A stretch of 17,983 nt of DNA. Origin: Cellvibrionales bacterium (GTDB lineage Bacteria > Pseudomonadota > Gammaproteobacteria > Pseudomonadales > JAHEGP01). The stretch covers positions 1 to 17,983 of the forward strand of contig JAHEGP010000036.1 in assembly GCA_024645065.1 (NCBI GenBank). The letters run 5' to 3'. Shown here in pieces: positions 1-6,448 of this stretch. Position numbers and translations under genes: made by a program. Within the stretch, counting starts at the first letter, position 1, and each line of letters opens with the position of its first letter. The notes under the pieces were generated by a model. That model was given only the letters and a program-made list of their open reading frames with translations, had not been told where the DNA came from and ran no database searches.

Positions 1-129
1 TGTCCCGATTATTGACTCCATGCGTGGTTTTAATGCTGACATACATGACAATTAAAGCGTCTCACGATTGCTGGCCAGTGCCCCTGCGGCCACATCCCGT
101 GTCTATTTCGGTCTACTAGCAGGGCTCAG

Positions 130-1410
130 ATGACGTTCTTGGCCGTAGGAATGAACCATAACTCCGCGCCTTTGGCAGTGCGGGAGCAGGTGGCTATCGC
201 CGGTGAGCAATTGGTGGATGCACTGGTTGATGCCCGTGCGGAGCGAGGAATCGCCGAGTTGGTGATACTGTCGACCTGTAACCGCACCGAGGTTTTTTGC
301 CTGCTGGAGGAAGGGGCGGATCCCGGGGCGCCGCTCGCGTGGCTGGGTCGCTACCATCACCTGCAGGTTCCGGAACTGGCGAGCTACTGCTATGTCCATC
401 GCGACCAGGATGCTGTGCGCCACCTGATCGAGGTCGCCAGCGGCCTCGACTCCATGGTGCTGGGAGAACCGCAGATACTGGGACAAATGAAATCGTCCTT
501 CAGTCTCGCCCAGGAGGCTGCTACCGTCGGACCAGTGCTGACGCGCCTGTTCCAGCATGGCTTTTCAGTGGCAAAGCGTGTGCGCACCGATACCGCCATC
601 GGCGAGAACCCGGTGTCGGTGGCCTTCGCGGCGGTGAACATGTCGCGACACATCTTTACCGACTTGTCACGCGCTTGCGCTTTGCTGATCGGTGCCGGCG
701 AAACCATAGAGCTGGTGGCGACCCACCTGGTTCAGCAGGGGGTAAAGAAAATCATAGTGGCCAATCGCACCCTAGGACGGGCGCGGGAGGTCGCGCAAAA
801 GTTCGATGCGCAGGCGGTACTTCTGTCGGAAGTACCGGAACAGCTGGTGGCCGCTGATATCGTGATTACGTCCACCGGTAGCCAGCTGCCGATACTGGGT
901 AAAGGTGCGGTTGAATCAGCCCTCAAGAGACGCAAGCACCGACCGGTTTTTATGGTTGACATCGCAGTGCCCAGGGATGTTGAGCCCGAGGTCGGTGAGC
1001 TCGCCGATGTCTACCTGTATACCGTGGACGATCTGCGCGGTATCGTGGAGGAGAACAAACTCAGCCGCCAGAGTGAGGCTCGCAAGGCCGATGGCATTAT
1101 CGAGCAGGGAGTCGAAGACTACTTCAGTCATCGCCGCAGCCTGGATACGGTGGAGACGCTCAAGCACTACCGCCTGCAGGCGGAAAAAACCCGCGAAGCT
1201 GAGTTGGTTAAAGCTCTGCGCCAGCTGCAGCGCGGCGATAATCCGGAGCAGGTATTGCGGCAGTTTTCTCGCGGCTTGACCAACAAGCTGATTCACCAGC
1301 CCAGTGTAAGCTTGAAAAAAGCTGGCAGGGAAGGACGCCTGGAAGTGGTGAGTTGGGTGCGCGAACTGTTTGGCCTGGACCATAAGCAGGATAAAAACGA
1401 GGATCTATGA
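130..1410 (+). CDS. hemA: Glutamyl-tRNA reductase
   Basis: Cytosolic enzyme that reduces the glutamate on Glu-tRNA(Glu) to glutamate-1-semialdehyde with NADPH, the first committed step of C5-pathway tetrapyrrole (heme) synthesis. Seen: 426 aa, the usual length. The N-terminus reads MTFLAVGMNHNSAPLAVRE. The motif STCNRTE places the catalytic Cys at residue 50, as in characterised HemA proteins. A nucleotide-binding GAGE stands at about 188-191, and the dimerisation helices follow after about residue 320. The ATG at 130 has AGGG five bases upstream and fits the family N-terminus. The stop overlaps the prfA start (ATGA), so prfA is probably translationally coupled. The 129 bp upstream contain a TTGACT box (12-17) without a convincing -10, and a direct repeat TGACA-TACA-TGACA (37-50); I do not call a promoter there. 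Identity is secure. Confidence 0.97.
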   Translation: MTFLAVGMNHNSAPLAVREQVAIAGEQLVDALVDARAERGIAELVILSTCNRTEVFCLLEEGADPGAPLAWLGRYHHLQVPELASYCYVHRDQDAVRHLIEVASGLDSMVLGEPQILGQMKSSFSLAQEAATVGPVLTRLFQHGFSVAKRVRTDTAIGENPVSVAFAAVNMSRHIFTDLSRACALLIGAGETIELVATHLVQQGVKKIIVANRTLGRAREVAQKFDAQAVLLSEVPEQLVAADIVITSTGSQLPILGKGAVESALKRRKHRPVFMVDIAVPRDVEPEVGELADVYLYTVDDLRGIVEENKLSRQSEARKADGIIEQGVEDYFSHRRSLDTVETLKHYRLQAEKTREAELVKALRQLQRGDNPEQVLRQFSRGLTNKLIHQPSVSLKKAGREGRLEVVSWVRELFGLDHKQDKNEDL

Positions 1411-2489
1411 AAGCATCAATCAGCGCCAAGCTGGAGACCCTGGCGGAGCGCCATGAAGAACTCGCAGCCCTGTTAAGCGATCCCGAGATTATTTCGAAGC
1501 AGGATCAGTTTCGCGATTTGTCCCGGGAGTACGCCGAAATAGAGCCGGTGGTGAAGGTCTTCGGGGCCTACCGGCAAGCGCTTGGGGACATCGACGAGGC
1601 CAATGCCCTGCTACACGATGGCGATGCCGCAATGCGCGAGATGGCCGGGGAGGAGCTCGTCCTTGCCGAGCAATCGCGGGATTCCCTTGAACTGGAACTC
1701 CAACGTCTGATGCTGCCAAGGGACCCCCGGGACGGCGCCAATGTGTTCCTCGAAATTCGCGCCGGCACGGGCGGTGACGAGGCGGCAATTTTCGCCGGCG
1801 ACCTCTACCGGATGTATAGCCGCTATGCTGAATTGCGTGGCTGGCGCAGTGAAATCATCAGTGAACGCCCGGGAGAGCACGGCGGTTATAAAGAGGTCGT
1901 GGTAAGGATCGTCGGCCCGGCGGTATATTCCCGGCTCAAGTTTGAATCCGGTGCACATCGTGTTCAGCGGGTGCCTGAAACCGAGTCACAGGGACGAATC
2001 CATACCTCGGCCTGCACCGTGGCGATACTCGCCGAAGTAGAGCAGATCGATGAAATTGATATCAACAAGAACGATCTTCGCATCGACACGTTCCGTGCCT
2101 CGGGTGCGGGCGGGCAACACGTTAACAAAACCGACTCGGCGATTCGGATTACTCATCTGCCGACCGGTGTGGTGGTGGAGTGCCAGGACGAGCGCTCGCA
2201 GCATAAAAACAGGGCGAGGGCGATGTCGCTGCTACAGGCGCGCCTGCTCGACAGTGCCCAGGCTGCGCAGAGTCAGGAGCGGGCCGATGAACGGCGCAGC
2301 CTGGTTGGCAGTGGTGATCGTTCGGAGCGGATTCGAACCTACAATTTTCCCCAGGGTCGCGTTACCGATCATCGCATAAACCTGACTCTGTACAAGCTCG
2401 ATGAGGTCATGCAGGGTGGCCTCGACGATGTTATCCAGCCGCTTATCGAAGAGCACCAGATGGACCTGCTGATGGCGCTGGGCGACTGA
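1407..2489 (+). CDS. prfA: Peptide chain release factor 1 (RF1)
   Basis: Reads UAG and UAA stop codons in the ribosomal A site and triggers hydrolysis of peptidyl-tRNA. Seen: 360 aa, normal for RF1. The stop-codon-reading tripeptide PxT is present as PET at about 190-192 (RVPETESQGR), and the catalytic GGQ is at about 235-237 (SGAGGQHVNK). The PxT type separates it from RF2, which carries SPF, and there is no programmed frameshift as in RF2 genes. The start ATG overlaps the hemA stop by 4 bases, and its own stop overlaps the prmC start (TGATG). Placement just before prmC is meaningful because PrmC methylates the Gln of this GGQ. Confidence 0.97.
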   Translation: MKASISAKLETLAERHEELAALLSDPEIISKQDQFRDLSREYAEIEPVVKVFGAYRQALGDIDEANALLHDGDAAMREMAGEELVLAEQSRDSLELELQRLMLPRDPRDGANVFLEIRAGTGGDEAAIFAGDLYRMYSRYAELRGWRSEIISERPGEHGGYKEVVVRIVGPAVYSRLKFESGAHRVQRVPETESQGRIHTSACTVAILAEVEQIDEIDINKNDLRIDTFRASGAGGQHVNKTDSAIRITHLPTGVVVECQDERSQHKNRARAMSLLQARLLDSAQAAQSQERADERRSLVGSGDRSERIRTYNFPQGRVTDHRINLTLYKLDEVMQGGLDDVIQPLIEEHQMDLLMALGD

Positions 2490-3331
2490 TGCAAGCGCTA
2501 AGCATCAGGGAGCTGTTGGCCGGCCACAGGGCGCTGCCCGGGGACAGCCCGAGATTGGACGCTGAATTATTGCTGGCCCATGCACTGGGCAAGCCTCGCG
2601 TTTACCTGCGGGCCTGGCCCGAGTACCAGCTCACCGATACCCAGCTGGTTCGATTCCGGCAGCTGCTGCAGCGGCGGATGCGGGGTGAGCCGATTGCCTA
2701 TGTGCTGGGCATCCGGGAATTCTGGAGTCTCGATCTAAAGCTCAATGCCTTCACCTTGATTCCCCGGGCCGAAACCGAAACCCTGGTAGAGACCGCGTTG
2801 GCGCATTTTGATGAAACTGCAATTCGGGCACTGGATCTGGGTACCGGTAGCGGCGCGATTGCCCTGGCGTTGGCGAGTGAGCGGCCGGCGTGGCGGGTCG
2901 AAGCGGTTGATATTGTCCCGCAATGTATTTTTGCAGCCAGCGCCAACGCCGACCGCCTGGGTTTGACAAACGTCCATGGTATCGTGGGCGACTGGTGTCA
3001 CAGCCTGGCAGGCAACTATCGGTTAATCGTCAGTAACCCGCCGTATATCGACCCCGGGGATCGCCACCTCGAACAGGGTGATCTGCGGTTTGAGCCGCGC
3101 GCCGCGCTGGTGGCAGCCGAACATGGTATGGGCGCGATAAAGCAGATAGTGCCCCAGGCGGCTGCTCGTCTGGAGCCCGGCGGGTGGTTGATGATGGAGC
3201 ATGGCTACGACCAGCGCAGGGCCTGTGGCGACCTGTTTTCCAGGGCGGGCTTTATCGATGTCAAATGTCTGCCGGACCTTGCAGGCAATGACCGGGTGAC
3301 GATAGGGCGCCGGCCGGCGGAGCCCTCGTGA
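2489..3331 (+). CDS. prmC: Release factor glutamine N5-methyltransferase
   Basis: S-adenosylmethionine-dependent enzyme that methylates the glutamine of the GGQ motif in RF1 and RF2, raising termination efficiency. Older names are hemK and prfC-methylase. Seen: 280 aa, usual length. A helical N-terminal substrate-binding domain occupies about residues 1-75. The SAM-binding motif DLGTGSG is at about 116-122, and the catalytic NPPY, which holds the target amide, is at about 183-186 (VSNPPYIDPGD). The start ATG shares one base with the prfA stop, so enzyme and substrate are made from one transcript. The end overlaps the GTG start of moeB by 4 bases. Confidence 0.96.
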   Translation: MQALSIRELLAGHRALPGDSPRLDAELLLAHALGKPRVYLRAWPEYQLTDTQLVRFRQLLQRRMRGEPIAYVLGIREFWSLDLKLNAFTLIPRAETETLVETALAHFDETAIRALDLGTGSGAIALALASERPAWRVEAVDIVPQCIFAASANADRLGLTNVHGIVGDWCHSLAGNYRLIVSNPPYIDPGDRHLEQGDLRFEPRAALVAAEHGMGAIKQIVPQAAARLEPGGWLMMEHGYDQRRACGDLFSRAGFIDVKCLPDLAGNDRVTIGRRPAEPS

Positions 3332-4086
3332 AGGATTTGAACGACGAGCAATTGTTGCGCTACAGCCGGCAGATCATGTTGCCGGGGTTTGATTTGGCCA
3401 GCCAGCGAGCCTTGCTGGGCGCGAGCATCATGGTTGTCGGGCTGGGCGGTCTCGGTTGTCCGGCGGCCATGTATTTGGCCAGCGCGGGTGTCGGCGAGTT
3501 GGTGCTGGTCGACCATGATCGGGTTGAACTGAGCAACCTGCAGCGTCAACTCGCCCATACCCAGGCCGCTATCGGTGAGACCAAGGTGGATTCTGCCGCG
3601 CGCACCCTGCGGGGGCTGAATCCGGATGTCGAGTTGCTCACTGTCGGCGAGCGCCTTGAGGGACAGCTCCTGGTCGACTGGGTGCAGCGCGTCGACCTGG
3701 TCGTCGATGCCAGCGACAATCTCGCGACTCGTCTCGCCCTGAATGCAGCCTGCCTGCGCCACCGGGTGCCGCTGGTGTCAGCGGCGGCGATTCGCAGCGA
3801 GGGTCAGATTACAGTGTTTGATGCCCGGCGCCCGGAATCCCCCTGTTACCGCTGCTTGTATCGCGACGATACCGAACCGGATTCCAGTTGCAGTGAGAGC
3901 GGGGTGATGGCGCCGTTGACCGGAATAATCGGCGCGATGCAGGCCTTGGAGGCAATTAAAATCTTGAGCGGTTATGGCGAACCACTCCTCGGGCGCCTGC
4001 TGTTGTTCGATGCCAAATCCATGGAATGGCAGGAACTGGCACTGCCCCGCAATCCGGATTGCCCGGAGTGCGCCCCCTGCCCCTGA
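3328..4086 (+). CDS. moeB: Molybdopterin-synthase adenylyltransferase (MoeB/ThiF/HesA family)
   Basis: E1-like enzyme that adenylates the C-terminal glycine of the sulfur carrier MoaD in molybdenum cofactor synthesis; some relatives (ThiF) act on ThiS instead. Seen: 252 aa with GTG start overlapping the prmC stop (GTGA). The nucleotide-binding GLGGLG is at about 38-43, the ATP-site Asp in DASDN at about 128-131, and a structural zinc site is formed by Cys pairs CYRC (173-176) and CPEC (245-248). A further Cys at 188 lies in the flexible segment where family members carry their reactive Cys. No rhodanese domain is attached. moaD and the other moa genes are not in the window, so MoeB rather than ThiF rests on similarity and on the Pseudomonas-like hemA-prfA-prmC-moeB order. 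Confidence 0.88.
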   Translation: MKDLNDEQLLRYSRQIMLPGFDLASQRALLGASIMVVGLGGLGCPAAMYLASAGVGELVLVDHDRVELSNLQRQLAHTQAAIGETKVDSAARTLRGLNPDVELLTVGERLEGQLLVDWVQRVDLVVDASDNLATRLALNAACLRHRVPLVSAAAIRSEGQITVFDARRPESPCYRCLYRDDTEPDSSCSESGVMAPLTGIIGAMQALEAIKILSGYGEPLLGRLLLFDAKSMEWQELALPRNPDCPECAPCP

Positions 4087-4091
4087 GGGGC
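4079..4091. other. Perfect hairpin at the moeB / MATE convergent ends
   Basis: GCCCC-TGA-GGGGC is a perfect 5-bp stem whose 3-base loop is the moeB stop codon. Its last base is part of the TAG stop of the opposing MATE gene. There is no T-run on either side, so it is not a standard Rho-independent terminator. It may slow converging polymerases or protect the 3' ends, or it may be chance in a GC-rich sequence. Confidence 0.3.
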
Positions 4092-5476
4092 TACAGCGAT
4101 GTTACCGGGTCGCTGCCAGCCGCTATTCTTGCCGCACTGACTCTGCCCAGGCGCCATAGTAGTGCCGCCGCCGCCAGGGTCAAACCGACTATCAGGCCGA
4201 TCCACATACCACTGACACCGCGCGCTGCGAATCCCGCGCCACCATAGGTCAGCTGGTAGCCCAGGGGTACAGCCACACCCCAGTAGGCTATCAGGGTCAG
4301 CCAGAACGGGATGCGGGTGTCGCGGTAGCCACGCAGAGCGCCGAGTGAGCAGGCCTGCAGCGCATCGGAGAACTGGAACAATGCCGCCCACAGCAGCAAG
4401 CCACTGGCAATAAACTGTAATTCCTGGTTTTCGGTATACCAGGCAGCGATGGTTTCGCCGCCGAACACCAACACGAAAAATGCCATTACCGGTGCGATCA
4501 GACCCAGTCTTAGCGCTTGCGCGGCTGCAAAACGGGCCCGGCCTGGCTGGGCAGCCCCGAGATGGTGTCCAACCCGCACTGTGGTCGCGATACTGATACT
4601 GAAGGGCACCATGAAGAACAGTACCGAAATATTCATGGCAATATGATTCGCCGCTACGGTAATTGCCCCCAATGGTGCCAACAGCAAGGTGGTTGCTGAA
4701 AACAGCGCCGTTTCGGCAAAGCTGGTAAGGGCTATCGGTCCGCCAAGCGCCAGAAGTCGGCGCAGGCTGACAATCTGAGGCGGGCTCCAGTGATGGAAAA
4801 GTCGCAATCTGCCAAATCGAGGGTGCCGGTGAATCACCGCCGTCAAAACCACAGCCTGTAACAACAAAAGCAGGGCTGTGGCGGTGGCGCAGCCGGCACC
4901 GCCCTGGGGAGCGATGCCCTGGTAACCGTAGATAAACACTGCATTGAGAGGAACATTGAGTAACAGTGCGGCAAGGCTGGTCAACATGACCGGGCGGGTA
5001 AAGCCGTGGCTTTCCGCGATGCCGCGCATGCACAAATACCAGGCTAGTGCCGGCGCCGCCAGGGCGAGGGTATCCAGATAGCGGTCGGCGATGGCCTGGG
5101 TGGCAGCCGTGTTACCCAGCGATGTCAGCAGATAGTCGGCATGGTAGAGCAGCAGCAATGGCAGCGGGCATAGCAATAGCGCCATCCATAGGGCCTGTTG
5201 AGCGGTGCGGCGGGCGCGCAGGGGCTCGTTGGCGCCGATCGCGTGAGCCACCAGACTGGTATTGGCGATAAGCAGGCCGGCAAAAGCCACATAGATCGGT
5301 ACCCACACACTGGCGCCAAGGGCAACGCCGGCGAGATCGACTGCGCTGAAGCGGCCAGCCATAACCGTATCGGTTACCGACATACCGACCTGGGCCAGTT
5401 GGCTGACCAGTATCGGCCAGGCGATTTGCAGCAACTGGTACTGTTCGTGAAGGCCCCTGGACCTGATATTTGGCAT
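4091..5476 (-). CDS. MATE-family multidrug/cation antiporter (NorM-like)
   Basis: Inner-membrane exporter of the MATE family, which expels cationic drugs and related compounds in exchange for Na+ or H+. Seen: 461 aa, the usual MATE length, with about twelve hydrophobic segments in two similar halves. The first helix region carries the typical PILVSQLAQVGMSVTDTVMAGR pattern in residues around 16-37 (key residues P, Q, D, T, M, A, G). The ATG at 5476 fits the family N-terminus, though I see no clear Shine-Dalgarno sequence before it. It converges on moeB with a 4-bp gap and lies 187 bp downstream of the DoxX gene on the same strand; that gap holds GC-rich palindromes (for example GGGCGCCC at 5553-5560) but no clear promoter or terminator. 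The substrate cannot be read from sequence. Confidence 0.9.
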   Translation of the reverse strand: MPNIRSRGLHEQYQLLQIAWPILVSQLAQVGMSVTDTVMAGRFSAVDLAGVALGASVWVPIYVAFAGLLIANTSLVAHAIGANEPLRARRTAQQALWMALLLCPLPLLLLYHADYLLTSLGNTAATQAIADRYLDTLALAAPALAWYLCMRGIAESHGFTRPVMLTSLAALLLNVPLNAVFIYGYQGIAPQGGAGCATATALLLLLQAVVLTAVIHRHPRFGRLRLFHHWSPPQIVSLRRLLALGGPIALTSFAETALFSATTLLLAPLGAITVAANHIAMNISVLFFMVPFSISIATTVRVGHHLGAAQPGRARFAAAQALRLGLIAPVMAFFVLVFGGETIAAWYTENQELQFIASGLLLWAALFQFSDALQACSLGALRGYRDTRIPFWLTLIAYWGVAVPLGYQLTYGGAGFAARGVSGMWIGLIVGLTLAAAALLWRLGRVSAARIAAGSDPVTSL

Positions 5477-5663
5477 CGCTAGCGGGTGTTCGCAAATAGG
5501 TTGCAGCCATAGCAGCTCAGGCCGCAGTCGATAAAGTCACTGGGTACGGATCGGGCGCCCGGGTAACCGGGTAATGGCCTTGCCGGCCTTTTGCCGATGC
5601 CAATAAGCGGAGCGGGATAGACGTATTGTATGGTAGGGCAGCGCTACTTCCAAGCGCGCCGTT

Positions 5664-6293
5664 TTAGGGTTTTCTGCTTCCCAGGCAGCGGTTCAGCCAG
5701 TAATCGAGACTGACATAACGGCCGGCCCCAAGCCCGAACAGAGCCAGCAGCATCACGAAATATGTCACTGCGAACTCAATGCCATTGTTGAGTATGACAA
5801 GCGATCCGCGAGCGGTGAGCCAACTGTAATTCCCATGCTCCCTGAGAATGTCCCGGGCCACCTCCAGGCGCTCGGCCGACTCTTCAACGCGGGTATTGGC
5901 AAATGGTGCCGACGGGTCAGCGATAGCCTGCCAGCCATTAGCGCCATGGACGGTCAATGCGGCGACGGCCATGGTTATCAGCAGGGGTATTGTGATCCAA
6001 CGCACCAAAATGCCAACGGCCAGAAAAATGGCTCCCAGGAGCTCGGTCCAGCCGGCCAGGAAAGCCATCAATGTCGGCAGCGGCAATCCGAGACCCCACT
6101 CCGGATTGCCAAACCATTCCACTGTGTTTTGGTAGGGCATGAAGGTGGAGCCATCAATTTTTTGGCTGCCGGCCATCCACAGCACCGGCACCAGGTAAAG
6201 TCGCAGTGCCAATGACGGCAGGCCGTCGAGATGTTTGCCGACGCGGCGCAGAAGTTGTTCCGCGGCGTAATAAAGGGTTAGCAATCTTTCCAT
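5664..6293 (-). CDS. DoxX-family integral membrane protein
   Basis: Small inner-membrane protein of the DoxX superfamily, whose members are often linked to redox or quinone metabolism; its own function is unknown. Seen: 209 aa with about four hydrophobic helices (roughly 28-45, 73-95, 98-116 and 170-190). The first holds the family pattern of a conserved Arg followed by a small hydrophobic run. A polar stretch of some 45 residues (about 120-165, rich in Glu and Arg) separates helices 3 and 4. The C-terminus (GAGRYVSLDYWLNR) resembles the ends of HvfX-like DoxX proteins, but no bufferin-type partner genes are nearby. The strong terminator at 6420-6441 separates it from the upstream sensor gene, so it should have its own promoter in 6294-6419; I could not pick one with confidence. 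The start ATG has only a weak purine-rich AGAAGA upstream. Confidence 0.8.
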   Translation of the reverse strand: MERLLTLYYAAEQLLRRVGKHLDGLPSLALRLYLVPVLWMAGSQKIDGSTFMPYQNTVEWFGNPEWGLGLPLPTLMAFLAGWTELLGAIFLAVGILVRWITIPLLITMAVAALTVHGANGWQAIADPSAPFANTRVEESAERLEVARDILREHGNYSWLTARGSLVILNNGIEFAVTYFVMLLALFGLGAGRYVSLDYWLNRCLGSRKP

Positions 6294-6419
6294 GGCTGGT
6301 CTTCTGGCAGTTAGGCTGGGCTGGCGACTGTTTTAATTCGCTATCCGGGTCGTTGTCCCTTGCCCAGCCCACTGGAGCGGCACTGGAGGATAGGTAAAAG
6401 CTCAGACCAGCTATCTGCC

Positions 6420-6441
6420 AAAAAGTGCCGAGCCCGGCACT
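6420..6441 (-). terminator. Rho-independent terminator of the sensor gene
   Basis: On the minus strand, GTGCCG-GGCT-CGGCAC forms a perfect 6-bp GC-rich stem with a 4-base loop (7 bp counting the flanking A-T pair) and is followed at once by TTTTT. It begins about 8 bases after the TAA at 6449-6451. This is a textbook intrinsic terminator and marks the sensor gene as separate from the DoxX gene. Confidence 0.9.
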
Positions 6442-6448
6442 CGCACAA

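Noticed and set aside
1..129. Possible hemA promoter with TTGACT at 12-17
   Set aside because: No acceptable -10 at 16 to 18 bases; the TGACA direct repeat nearby is too short to call an operator.
297..857. 186-codon plus-strand frame inside hemA
   Set aside because: Shadow of hemA; its Gly/Arg/Ala-rich translation is typical of an alternative frame in GC-rich coding DNA.
3205..3762. 185-codon minus-strand frame antisense to prmC/moeB
   Set aside because: Antisense shadow of two certain genes; no domain and no ribosome-binding site seen.
3972..5033. Long open frame (353 codons) on the minus strand inside the MATE gene
   Set aside because: It is a shadow frame of the MATE coding sequence. 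The translation is rich in Arg, Pro, Ser and Cys, without a recognisable domain, while the MATE frame is clearly genuine.
5477..5663. Possible promoter or terminator between the DoxX and MATE genes
   Set aside because: Only GC-rich palindromes without a T-run and no convincing -35/-10 pair on the minus strand, so nothing is called.
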